Source: Planctomycetota bacterium (GTDB lineage Bacteria > Planctomycetota > UBA8742 > SKZP01). From it: a stretch of 8,759 nt of DNA. Made by a program: the position numbers and the translations under genes. Each line of letters starts with the position of its first letter. Positions within the stretch are counted from its first letter, which is position 1. Where the stretch lies: contig SKZP01000550.1 of the NCBI GenBank assembly GCA_007127275.1, positions 1-8,759 on the forward strand, given 5' to 3'. Shown here piece after piece: positions 1-6,643 of this stretch. Under the pieces are notes generated by a model that made no database searches, was not told where the DNA came from, and saw only the letters and a list, made by a program, of their open reading frames with translations.

Positions 1-1137
1 GCGGTTCTCCGCGTTGCGGAAGAGTACGGTGTTGTGGCTCGGCACATCACTGAAGTAGGCGCCGCGCACAATTACCCGTCGCGAGGTCTGTAAGTAGCCC
101 GGCTCAATGGCGTCCATGCGCGGCGCGCGCGGCTGACGCTCCGGCACTGCCAGAGGCTCGAGCAACTCCTCGGGGATGGGTTCCCAGGGGCCGCCCGGCG
201 CTTGCCAGCCGAGTACAAGCAGCGAGTCGCCGTGGTTGTCGAGGTAGGTCAGCACCACCTCGTGGCTGCCCGCGCCGAGTTGGATGCTGTCGTGCGGTTG
301 GTCCACCTCGCGGTCGCGGCGCAGCACCTCCTGGCCGTTTACCGTGAGTGTGGCGTCGCCGTAGGTGGTGACGGCGAACTCGTAGCGGCCCGCCTCCTCG
401 ACGGTGAGGCGCGCGGCGTAACGAGCCGCGAACGTTTCCGGCGTAAACGGCAGGCGGAAGTCGGCATTGGACTCGTAGGTCGGCGACGGCGTAACCCGGC
501 TTTCCGTCGGAGGCAAGTGGGCGAGGCTGGGAAACGGCGCCACGGGCACGTCGAAGTTGAAGTAGTCGGCAAGGAAGCCGCGCTCGCCGCTCGACGCCTC
601 CTCTTCCTCGTCGCCGCGCTCACTCTCCTCGTCGGCCTGGCGGGCCCGCTCACGCAGGCCACGCGGCGCACGAGGCAGAAAACCGCTGCGGTGGCCCCCG
701 TCAATACGGATGCGCCGGCCGTCGCTACCTTCGGAGCTGCGCACCGCGCGTTGCGAACGGTCGAGTCCGGCGCCGCGGTTTGCCTGCCGCTGCGACTCGC
801 TCCCCGGCTGCTCGCCAGCCTCGTCGTCGGTTGAGAGCGCGTCGTCGGAGCCCGCCGCATCGTCGCCGTCGGCCACGTCTGCCCGTTCTCGGCCGGAGTC
901 CGAGCGGCTGCCACGCGACTGTCCGTGCGACGCAGCGGCCGTCTCGTTGTCGTCGTCGGCGAACGGCGTCGGATTGCTTGCCGGGGTGAAACCGGCAAAG
1001 TCTTCGCCAAAGAGGACGACAAAGCCGGCGACTCCGAGCAACAGCGGGATGCCGGCGACAATCCCAATCACGGTCCGGTTCCGTCGCATGACGTAGAGTC
1101 CTTGCGGCAAGAGATAACCCGAGCGAAGCGGCTTCAT
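1..1137 (-). CDS. Membrane-anchored PA14/TIG-domain surface protein (3' end beyond window)
   Basis: The minus-strand frame is open from 1137 to the window edge (379 codons, no stop), so the C-terminus is missing. Residues 1-21 are basic, 22-44 form one hydrophobic segment (signal anchor or uncleaved signal), and about 45-185 are a disordered linker rich in Asp, Glu, Ser, Arg and Gly. Residues about 188-327 look like a PA14 domain: an opening 'LADYFNF', the core 'AGRYEFAVTTYGDATLTVNG', then 'SHEVVLTYLDNHGDSLLVLGW'. From about 340 an IPT/TIG-like Ig fold begins ('IEPGYLQTSRRVIVRG'). PA14 domains usually bind glycans, so an inferred role is a cell-envelope protein presenting a carbohydrate-binding module outside the membrane. 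Two starts are possible: ATG 1137, with GGAG (complement of 1146-1149) 8 bases upstream, or ATG 1089, with AAGGA (complement of 1099-1103) 9 bases upstream. Both are in frame; I chose the longer. It is divergent from xerC. Confidence 0.8.
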   Translation of the reverse strand, partial: MKPLRSGYLLPQGLYVMRRNRTVIGIVAGIPLLLGVAGFVVLFGEDFAGFTPASNPTPFADDDNETAAASHGQSRGSRSDSGRERADVADGDDAAGSDDALSTDDEAGEQPGSESQRQANRGAGLDRSQRAVRSSEGSDGRRIRIDGGHRSGFLPRAPRGLRERARQADEESERGDEEEEASSGERGFLADYFNFDVPVAPFPSLAHLPPTESRVTPSPTYESNADFRLPFTPETFAARYAARLTVEEAGRYEFAVTTYGDATLTVNGQEVLRRDREVDQPHDSIQLGAGSHEVVLTYLDNHGDSLLVLGWQAPGGPWEPIPEELLEPLAVPERQPRAPRMDAIEPGYLQTSRRVIVRGAYFSDVPSHNTVLFRNAENR

Positions 1138-1246
1138 GCGCTGCGCTCCGACAACGAGTTCCAGCCTACGCAAACCGTACCAGTCGTCAAGCACATACAA
1201 CGCCGGCGCCAAATGGAAGGGTGTGGCGGCCAAGCACACCCGCTTT

Positions 1247-1309
1247 GCCCGTGGGTCGAAACGCCCGTACCGGGGCGAGCCGCGGGCGAAGCGGGCGAAA
1301 CCCGTGGGC
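1247..1309. repeat. GC-rich tandem/inverted repeat in the divergent spacer
   Basis: The left arm (1247-1267) and right arm (1292-1309) can pair in three blocks: CGCCCG/CGGGCG, GGGT/ACCC and CCC/GGG, with small internal loops. CCCGTGGG also occurs as a direct repeat (1248-1255 and 1301-1308), and GCGGGCGAA is repeated in tandem (1282-1290 and 1291-1299). No coding frame here looks real. It could be an interspersed intergenic repeat (REP-like), or a structured leader or terminator element. Only one copy is visible in this window, so repetitiveness across the genome is not shown. Confidence 0.45.
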
Positions 1310-1412
1310 TTGGAAAAGCGACCATTCCAAAGCCGCGCGGGGCAGCGAGACCGTGAGAAGGGCCTCCCCCGTCGGCGGAACGCCCTTTGCGCCCAAACAG
1401 CGCAAACGACCA

Positions 1413-1441
1413 CTGACGCGCGGCACGGCAAACGGTATACT
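1413..1441 (+). promoter_or_regulatory. Sigma70-like promoter of xerC
   Basis: The -35 CTGACG (1413-1418, 4/6 match) and -10 TATACT (1436-1441, 5/6 match) are separated by exactly 17 bases. Transcription would start near 1448, giving a leader of about 37 bases before the ATG at 1485. A GAGG at 1471-1474, ten bases from the ATG, could serve as ribosome-binding site. This is the best-matching promoter in the window, but it is based on consensus matching only. Confidence 0.6.
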
Positions 1442-1484
1442 GGACACATGCTGTCGGGGTGCCGTGTGTCGAGGATGTGTCAAT

Positions 1485-2582
1485 ATGAGCCGCTCAGGGA
1501 AGGAGCCGTCGTCGTTGTCCACCGAGTCCCCCACGCCCGTGGCGCAGGCTGGACCCGCCACCGAAGGCGAGAGTACCCGCGGCGACGAGGACGTCTCGAA
1601 TCCGACGGCGACGACAGGCGCTTCACGGTCGGCGACAAGCCGCGACGACAAGCGAGGCTTTCCGCCGCGCTCGGCGCACGACCGGTTGAGCGCGCATGCT
1701 GCCGCCTTTCTTGCGCACCTCACCGAGGCCCGCGGCAGCGCCGGCAACACGTTGCGCGCCTACACCGCCGACTTGGTCGGTCTGCTCGACTTTCTGGAAG
1801 AGGAGGACGCACTCGACGCCAAGGCGCTTGACCACCGCATGCTGCGCCGCTACCTCGGCAGCTTGCGCAAACAAGACCAATCCCACGCGACCGTTGCCCG
1901 CAAGACCGCTAGCCTGCGCGCCTTCATGCGCTACCTCGTCGAGTCGGGCGTGCGCGAGGACAACCCCTCGGACCTGCTGCGCAACCCGCGCGGCGAAAAG
2001 CGCCTGCCGTTGTGCCTCACGACCGCCGAGGTACAACTGCTGCTTGGCGCTCCCTCGGCGAGCACTTTGGAAGGGCTGCGCGACCGTGCCATCCTCGAGG
2101 TGCTGTATTCGAGCGGCATCCGCGTCGGAGAGCTCGTTGGCCTCAACCTCGGCGACCTCGACCTCGAAGGCAACGCCATGCGCGTCCTCGGCAAGCGGAT
2201 GAAGGAGCGCATGGTGTACCTGAACGTCTTTGCCGTCGAGGCCATCCGTACGTACTTGAACCGCCGCAGCCAGGGTCCAGTCAAGGAGCCGGACGCCTTG
2301 TTCCTCAACCGCCTCGGGACGCGCCTCTCCGACCGTGGCGTGCGGCGGCTCTTCGCGCAGTATGTCAAGCAAGTCGGCCTCGACCCGCGGATCTCGCCGC
2401 ACACGCTGCGCCACTCCTACGCCACGCACATGCTCGACCGCGGCGAAGACCTGCGCAACGTCCAAGAGTGGCTCGGCCACGCCGACTTGAGCACCACGCA
2501 AATCTACACCCACCTCTCCAGCAAAAAGCTCGACGAAACCTACCGTGCCCACCATCCGCAGGAAGACGGCCCCCAAGAGTGA
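1485..2582 (+). CDS. xerC: XerC/XerD-type tyrosine site-specific recombinase
   Basis: This 365-residue protein belongs to the tyrosine recombinases that resolve chromosome dimers at dif-like sites or integrate mobile DNA. Residues about 66-165 form the SAM-like core-binding domain ('GNTLRAYTADLVGLLDFLEE') and 175-357 the catalytic domain. All six catalytic positions are present with XerD spacing: Arg213 ('SSGIRVGELVGL'), Lys237 ('LGKRMKERMVYL'), His306 and Arg309 ('HTLRHSYATH'), His332 ('LGHADLSTTQIYTHLS') and the nucleophile Tyr341. The tail 'LDETYRAHHP' is of the XerC/D type, unlike most phage integrases, which favours a housekeeping role. The first ~65 residues are a low-complexity Ser/Thr/Asp/Arg extension not found in the usual ~300-residue enzymes. 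ATG 1485 was chosen for its GAGG and for the promoter just upstream; a later TTG near 1686 would remove the extension. XerC versus XerD cannot be decided from the sequence alone. Confidence 0.92.
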   Translation: MSRSGKEPSSLSTESPTPVAQAGPATEGESTRGDEDVSNPTATTGASRSATSRDDKRGFPPRSAHDRLSAHAAAFLAHLTEARGSAGNTLRAYTADLVGLLDFLEEEDALDAKALDHRMLRRYLGSLRKQDQSHATVARKTASLRAFMRYLVESGVREDNPSDLLRNPRGEKRLPLCLTTAEVQLLLGAPSASTLEGLRDRAILEVLYSSGIRVGELVGLNLGDLDLEGNAMRVLGKRMKERMVYLNVFAVEAIRTYLNRRSQGPVKEPDALFLNRLGTRLSDRGVRRLFAQYVKQVGLDPRISPHTLRHSYATHMLDRGEDLRNVQEWLGHADLSTTQIYTHLSSKKLDETYRAHHPQEDGPQE

Positions 2583-2636
2583 ACGCCTGCAACGGGGGCC
2601 GCCAGCTTGTTGTGGTAACAATGTTTGGACGGAACC

Positions 2637-2660
2637 GCGTACGTATATGCAACGTACCGC
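2637..2660. repeat. Palindrome behind xerC (hairpin or recombinase-type site)
   Basis: GTACGT (2639-2644) and ACGTAC (2652-2657) are perfect inverted arms around a 7-base centre (2645-2651). A further GC/GC pair is possible with one bulged C at 2658. It lies 54 bases after the xerC stop. It may be a weak transcription terminator (no T-run follows) or a protein-binding palindrome. The arm-spacer-arm layout resembles a Xer crossover site, but the arms do not match the dif consensus. Confidence 0.35.
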
Positions 2661-2802
2661 ATGACTGATGATTCTGCCCGGTCTGCGCTTTTTGGTTGGT
2701 TCCCGGACGAATTGAGGGTGTGGTAATTTGTGCGTTCCTTCCAAAACGAAGCATCTCGCGCGGCATCTGGGAATCCTGATCACACTGTTTCAAGGGGTCG
2801 CC

Positions 2803-3184
2803 ATGCCAACGCCATCCATTGCGTCTTTCGCCGCTCTCACTTCTTGCAGTTGCCGTTTTGTTGCTGAACAGTTCGGTCGCCTCCGCACAAATTCGGGTCG
2901 CAGTCGAGGATGGCAGCGCCAACGGCACCGGCAACGAGATTGTCGACCAACTGAATGCGAACACCAATCACAATTTCGACGCGACGTTGGTGTTTTCCAC
3001 CGACATAGACACCGTCCAGAAACTCAACGACTACGACGTGGTGATTGTCAGCCACAGCGGCATGGGGCCGAGCGACCAGGACTGGACCGTGCAAATGTAG
3101 TCGGCGTTGCGCGACTGGGTCGACGACGGGCTCGTGACGCTCAAAATCGGAGGTAGTTTTCTGACACCTCCTAACCCGAGGTAA
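2803..3184 (+). pseudogene. Decayed secreted-protein gene (frameshift plus amber stop)
   Basis: The frame starting at TTG 2819 encodes a clear Sec signal peptide ('LSLLAVAVLLLNSSVASAQ') followed by 'IRVAVEDGSANGTGNEIVDQL' and a Rossmann-like strand 'DYDVVIVSHSG'. It stops at TAG 3098-3100. Reading through the TAG, the same frame continues as 'SALRDWVDDGLV', which looks like the natural continuation of this fold, and ends at TAA 3182-3184. The only good start signal, AGGGG at 2793-2797 followed by ATG 2803, is in a different frame; the TTG itself has no ribosome-binding site. One missing base (or two extra) between 2803 and about 2840 would restore the link. The parent was probably a secreted protein with a flavodoxin- or ThuA-like fold; the family is not identified. 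A short functional 93-residue product from TTG 2819 remains possible. Confidence 0.6.
3149..3171. repeat. Inverted repeat at the 3' edge of the pseudogene
   Basis: GGAGGT (3149-3154) and ACCTCC (3166-3171) are perfect 6-base inverted arms around an 11-base loop. The protein-like continuation of the upstream pseudogene fades just before this point (about 3136-3148). Shortly after it, an ATG at 3191 opens a short Arg-rich frame ('MPPRRRWLPHAS') that recalls the start of REP-associated (IS200-like) transposases but loses any resemblance within about 12 codons. This could be the end of a degraded mobile element; the evidence is weak. Confidence 0.3.
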
Positions 3185-3446
3185 TCTCACATGCCCCCAA
3201 GGCGCCGGTGGCTCCCGCATGCATCCAGCGGGAGGCAGCGTTCAAACGGTTCGCGCAAGAACGCGGTCAGCCTTGGAGCAGAGGTTGCACCGCGTGACCG
3301 TGTACGCGCCGACTCGCGGAACACAGCCACCCAGGAATTGGTTCAGGAGTCCAGGTATGCGAATCCAGGACGTGGAATTCCCGTCTACCCGCAGATTCGG
3401 GTGCGTACTTGCCGGGCGAAACGCGTCGCATTCGTCGCCGCTGCAC
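3185..3446. other. Spacer with no recognisable gene
   Basis: Open frames exist (for example from ATG 3191 and ATG 3219), but none has a convincing domain, and the longer one is merely the antisense of the minus-strand gene that ends at 3447. The stretch may be gene debris connected with the pseudogene at its left. I see no promoter, terminator or RNA gene here. Confidence 0.5.
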
Positions 3447-4217
3447 TCACGCCACCTCCGCGGTCAGGGCGTCGCAAAAGGGGAGGCGCTCGCGGCAGTG
3501 GCGCCACCAGCGAGTGAAGAAGGCGGAGAGGTGGGCGTACTCGTCGGCGCGCAGTGCCGGCGGGCCTCCGCTGCCGCGTTGGCGGCGCTCCTCCCCTTCC
3601 GTTTCTTCGGTGTCCGGCTGGCCGGCGAGTTGCTTGCGGTGGTGGCGCACAATGGCGCTGGCGACGCTTCCCAGGGCGTCGGCGCAGGCGAAGCGACTCG
3701 GCGCGTGCACCGCCTCGGCGAGCTTGCCGCAGGCGAAAGCGACTTCGCGGGCCGGGTCTTCGTAGTCGTCGTAGGCGACGGCGCAGCCGGCGAGATATGC
3801 CCGCTCCGCCGCCTCGGCAAGCGCGGCCGTGGGGGTAGCCTCACCGGGGGCGAGCCACTGCTCGACCAGCTCAAGCGCCTGCCGGGGTCCGCGCTTGATT
3901 CCCTCGACCGTCGGCACCGACGTAAGCGCAAGCTCAACGCAGCGGCCAATCTCCGCATGAATGGCGTAGCCGGCCACGTCCGTCCACTGCTCATACCAGG
4001 AAAGCGTCATCCGCGCCGCGATTAGCGCGCAGACCACCTGCTGCGTCGGGGGCAACCGCTGGATCAGTGTGCGCACCGCCGCGGGGTGCTCGGCAATGTG
4101 CCGCTGCCAGGTCGGCTCCGTCGGAGGCTCCTCGGCGGCGTCGCCATGCACAGGAAGCCCCTCGAGGATGCGCGGATGCGGATGGGACAGGATCCACTTT
4201 AGTTGCTCGTAGTGCAT
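3447..4217 (-). CDS. Uncharacterised helical protein, weakly Imm-5-like
   Basis: This 256-residue protein has no signal peptide and no membrane segment. It is predominantly helical and alanine-rich. Residues about 110-192 have the rhythm seen in the 'putative immunity protein' (Imm-5-like) family: 'PRQALELVEQWLAPGE', an Ala-rich helix 'ALAEAAERAYLAGCAVAY', then 'VAFACGKLAEAVHAPSRFACADALGSVASAIV' spread over 159-190, with a conserved-looking His171. I recognise this only as a resemblance. Residues 200-220 are a charged/Gly linker, and the C-terminus is rich in Trp and Arg. ATG 4217 is chosen although no good ribosome-binding site precedes it; the frame stays open upstream to GTG 4280, which would add 21 residues. 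No toxin-like partner is visible. Codon use is GC-rich like the neighbours. It is divergent from recJ. Confidence 0.65.
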   Translation of the reverse strand: MHYEQLKWILSHPHPRILEGLPVHGDAAEEPPTEPTWQRHIAEHPAAVRTLIQRLPPTQQVVCALIAARMTLSWYEQWTDVAGYAIHAEIGRCVELALTSVPTVEGIKRGPRQALELVEQWLAPGEATPTAALAEAAERAYLAGCAVAYDDYEDPAREVAFACGKLAEAVHAPSRFACADALGSVASAIVRHHRKQLAGQPDTEETEGEERRQRGSGGPPALRADEYAHLSAFFTRWWRHCRERLPFCDALTAEVA

Positions 4218-4709
4218 GAGTCGCACCAAAAAGAAAGCCGTGCCGCCGCAAAGACTACCGTCTCGGACGCGCCGCCACACTCGTTAACGCGGCGTCGTCG
4301 TCATTGACTTCCGGTTGGGCGCGACGCGAACGGAATGACAGGCGCCGTGTGACTTGTTCCCCCCTTTGAGGAGAAGCCTGCCAAAACCAGTTGATTCGGA
4401 CTTTGCTGGCGGGTAGTTATGATGCTTGGAGAACTAGTGTCAACAAATCCCCGCCCGGCGGGTAGGGGAAGGTCAAATTCAAGCGGACGGGCTGTGCAGG
4501 ACTGAGCAACAACGAAAACTCCAGGAACGGTGCGGAGGAAAGGTTCCCCAGCGACGGAGCCGACTCGCGCGCACGCAATCTCGCGTAAGCGTATCCGCAC
4601 GACGGAGCGAACCAGGGAACGGAGGCACATCGCCTGAAGGTGGATGCGCCGTTTCCGGGCGTCGTTGCCACGGCCCCCCGTCCAGCCCGAGTGAGGAGAC
4701 GAAAAGCAG
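4218..4709. other. Long divergent spacer / recJ leader
   Basis: No credible gene lies in these 492 bases. The recJ ribosome-binding site is GAGGAG at 4693-4698, 11 bases before its ATG. The transcribed part has possible long-range pairing (GTTCCC 4543-4548 with GGGAAC 4615-4620) and a direct repeat CGACGGAGC (4552-4560 and 4600-4608). A 28-codon frame (4419-4505) has no ribosome-binding site. I recognise no riboswitch class here. Confidence 0.45.
4418..4423 (+). promoter_or_regulatory. Possible -10 box for recJ
   Basis: TATGAT matches the -10 consensus at five of six positions. No good -35 sits at 16-18 bases upstream (TTGATT at 4391-4396 is 21 bases away). If used, it would give a leader of about 280 bases before recJ. 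This is a weak call. Confidence 0.28.
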
Positions 4710-6452
4710 ATGCGTGATCAGCCGCGGCGCTGGATCTTTGCCCCCGACCACCCGGCTCGCGTCGCCGAGATATCCCGGGCATGCGGCATTCCGGAGGTGC
4801 TTGCGCGTTTGCTTGTCAACCGTGGCTTGAGTGCCGCCGAGGTGTGCAATTTCTTGACGCCCTCGATCGAGGGACTCCACGACCCGTACCGCCTGCACGG
4901 CATGAGCGAGGCCGTGCCCCGCATCCGAAGGGCCATTGCCGCCGGCGAGAAGATTGCCGTTTTCGGGGACTTCGACGTCGACGGCAGCCTCTCCACGGCG
5001 CTGCTAATGCTGCTGTTTCGTTTGCTTGACGCAGACGCTGTGTATCACATTCCGCGGCGGCTGCAGGAGGGGTACGGCCTCAACCACGAGGCCATCTTGC
5101 GGATGAAGCAGCAGGGAGTCTCGCTGCTGATCACCGTGGACAACGGCATTACCGCCGTCGCCGAGGCGCATCAGGCGCGCTCGCACGGCATGGACGTGAT
5201 CATCACCGACCACCACGAGCCGGGCGAGCACCTGCCCGAGGCCGTAGCAGTGCTCAACCCGAAGCTCGACTGCTGCACCTATCCCGAGGCGAACCTTGCT
5301 GGCGTCGGCGTGGCTTTCAAGCTCGCCTGGGCGCTTGCGCAGAGTTACAGCGGCGAGCGCGCCTTCGGCGGGGACTTTCACTGCTTTCTCGAGACGGCCA
5401 TTGGCCTTGCCGGGTTGGCGACAATTACCGACGTCGTGCCGTTGATTGGCGAAAACCGCGTCTTCGCCGCCTACGGCCTGGAGGCGCTGCCGCGCTCGGC
5501 CAACCCCGGCGTGCGGGCGCTGCTCGACATTTGCAACCTGACGAACATGCCGCTGGATGCGACGCACATTGCCTACCGGCTCGGGCCGCGGCTCAACGCC
5601 GGCGGGCGCCTCGGCAACGAGGACCTCGGCGTGCGGTTGATGCTTGCGCAATCCTACGCCGAGGCGCTCGACCTCGCCCAGGAGATGGAGACGGAGAACA
5701 AGAACCGTCAAACCATTGAGCGCGAAATCACCGCCAGAGCGCGTCAAAAGGTGCTCGACGAGATTGACCTCGACCATACCTCGGTGATTGTGCTTGCCGA
5801 CGACGACTTCCACCCCGGCGTGGTCGGCATTGTCGCCTCGCGGCTCGCCGAGGAGTTCTGGCGCCCGGCCATTGTGATCACCTTCCGCGGCCCGACGGGG
5901 CGTGGCTCGGCGCGCAGCATTCCCGGCTTCAGTATCTACGACGCGCTGTCGAGGTGCGACGACATGCTGTTAAGTTTCGGCGGACACCGCTTCGCCGCCG
6001 GTCTCGAGATTCACCGGGACGACTTGCCGCGTTTGCGCGAACGGCTCAACGAGGTCGCCGGCCAGCAGATCTCGCCAGTGGAGCTTTCGCCGCAGTTGTC
6101 GTTGGATGCGGAGTTGACCCCAAGTCAGCTAGCGCCGAAGCTCGTTCGCGACCTCGCAAAGCTCGCCCCGCACGGCGAAGGCAACCCCTTGCCGCTGTTT
6201 GCCACGCCGCCGGTGGAACTCGTCGGCCGGCCCCGCGTCGTCGGCCGCAACTACCAGCACTTGTGCTTCGCCGTTCGCGACCCGCAGAAGCCTGATGGCC
6301 CCGCCGTACACGCGATTGCCTACAACCGCGCCGAGGACTTCGGCATGCTGACCAGCAACGGCAACCGCTTCCGACTCGCCTACAGCCCGCGGCTCAACAA
6401 TCGCTGCCCGAGCTACGTCGAACTCGTCGTCCGCGACATCCACACCGCCTGA
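4710..6452 (+). CDS. recJ: Single-stranded-DNA-specific 5'-3' exonuclease RecJ
   Basis: RecJ degrades single-stranded DNA 5' to 3' in recombinational (RecF) repair, base excision and mismatch repair. The 580 residues match the usual length (E. coli about 577). DHH-family metal ligands are all visible: motif I 'FGDFDVDG' (Asp87, Asp89, Asp91), Asp144 in 'ITVDNGI', the DHH triad 167-169 in 'IITDHHEPGEHLPEA', and Asp241 in 'TDVVPLIGENR'. 'LGPRLNAGGRLG' (291-302) is the family helix. The DHHA1 half follows with 'FHPGVVGIVASRL' (367-379), 'GSARSIPGF' (399-407) and 'FGGHRFAAGLEI' (423-434). The C-terminal OB-fold contains 'LAPHGEGNPLPLF' (485-497). Small departures from consensus are 'DGSLST' after motif I and 'TDVV' in place of the usual 'ADVV'; neither removes a ligand. 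Start ATG 4710 has GAGGAG 11 bases upstream. The gene appears monocistronic, with a hairpin 12 bases after its stop. Confidence 0.96.
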   Translation: MRDQPRRWIFAPDHPARVAEISRACGIPEVLARLLVNRGLSAAEVCNFLTPSIEGLHDPYRLHGMSEAVPRIRRAIAAGEKIAVFGDFDVDGSLSTALLMLLFRLLDADAVYHIPRRLQEGYGLNHEAILRMKQQGVSLLITVDNGITAVAEAHQARSHGMDVIITDHHEPGEHLPEAVAVLNPKLDCCTYPEANLAGVGVAFKLAWALAQSYSGERAFGGDFHCFLETAIGLAGLATITDVVPLIGENRVFAAYGLEALPRSANPGVRALLDICNLTNMPLDATHIAYRLGPRLNAGGRLGNEDLGVRLMLAQSYAEALDLAQEMETENKNRQTIEREITARARQKVLDEIDLDHTSVIVLADDDFHPGVVGIVASRLAEEFWRPAIVITFRGPTGRGSARSIPGFSIYDALSRCDDMLLSFGGHRFAAGLEIHRDDLPRLRERLNEVAGQQISPVELSPQLSLDAELTPSQLAPKLVRDLAKLAPHGEGNPLPLFATPPVELVGRPRVVGRNYQHLCFAVRDPQKPDGPAVHAIAYNRAEDFGMLTSNGNRFRLAYSPRLNNRCPSYVELVVRDIHTA

Positions 6453-6464
6453 GAAAAACATTCG

Positions 6465-6487
6465 CGCGGTGTCAAAAGACACACGCG
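6465..6487 (+). terminator. Hairpin after recJ
   Basis: CGCG-GTGTC (6465-6473), an AAAA loop (6474-6477) and GACAC-(A)-CGCG (6478-6487) form a 9-base-pair stem with one bulged A, starting 12 bases after the recJ stop. No T-run follows on the + strand, so it would be an atypical terminator or an mRNA 3'-end stabiliser. Confidence 0.5.
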
Positions 6488-6613
6488 TCGCGTGCCAAAC
6501 CCTCATTCCACAAATTTTTCCACGTACAGAATGCAAGGGAATCACATCTCTGTTCGCCACTCCACCAAGGCTTGTGTGATATGTGAAAACATAAATTATC
6601 TGTGAAGATTTTG

Positions 6614-6643
6614 TTGCGACCTACCCCCCGTGTGCACTAGGAT
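6614..6643 (+). promoter_or_regulatory. Candidate promoter for the RHH gene
   Basis: TTGCGA (6614-6619, 4/6) and TAGGAT (6638-6643, 4/6) are 18 bases apart and follow an AT-rich tract (6570-6613) that could act as an UP element. The resulting leader would be about 150 bases. The boxes are weak; the AT-rich context is the main support. Confidence 0.35.

Noticed and set aside
202..834. Plus-strand open frame of 210 codons
   Set aside because: It is antisense to the PA14/TIG gene; its Arg/Val-rich translation has no domain, whereas the minus strand gives a coherent multidomain protein.
1623..2783. Minus-strand open frame of 386 codons
   Set aside because: It mirrors xerC, whose catalytic motifs are unambiguous; the long antisense frame is a by-product of GC-rich codon use.
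3184..3446. Functional REP-associated transposase gene
   Set aside because: Only about 12 N-terminal residues look vaguely similar; no HUH motif or catalytic Tyr context is seen in any frame.
3219..4025. Plus-strand open frame of 268 codons
   Set aside because: Most of it is antisense to the minus-strand gene 3447-4217. The translation has no recognisable fold and the start lacks a good ribosome-binding site. The minus-strand choice is favoured but not beyond doubt.
4419..4505. 28-codon frame in the recJ leader, possible leader peptide
   Set aside because: No ribosome-binding site, overlaps the presumed -10 box, and no run of a single regulatory amino acid.
4301..4898. Several minus-strand frames of 109-139 codons upstream of recJ
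   Set aside because: Low-complexity Arg/Pro/Ser-rich translations without motifs, overlapping each other and the recJ start.
5004..5813. Minus-strand open frame of 269 codons within recJ
   Set aside because: It overlaps the conserved DHH core of recJ and has no domain of its own.
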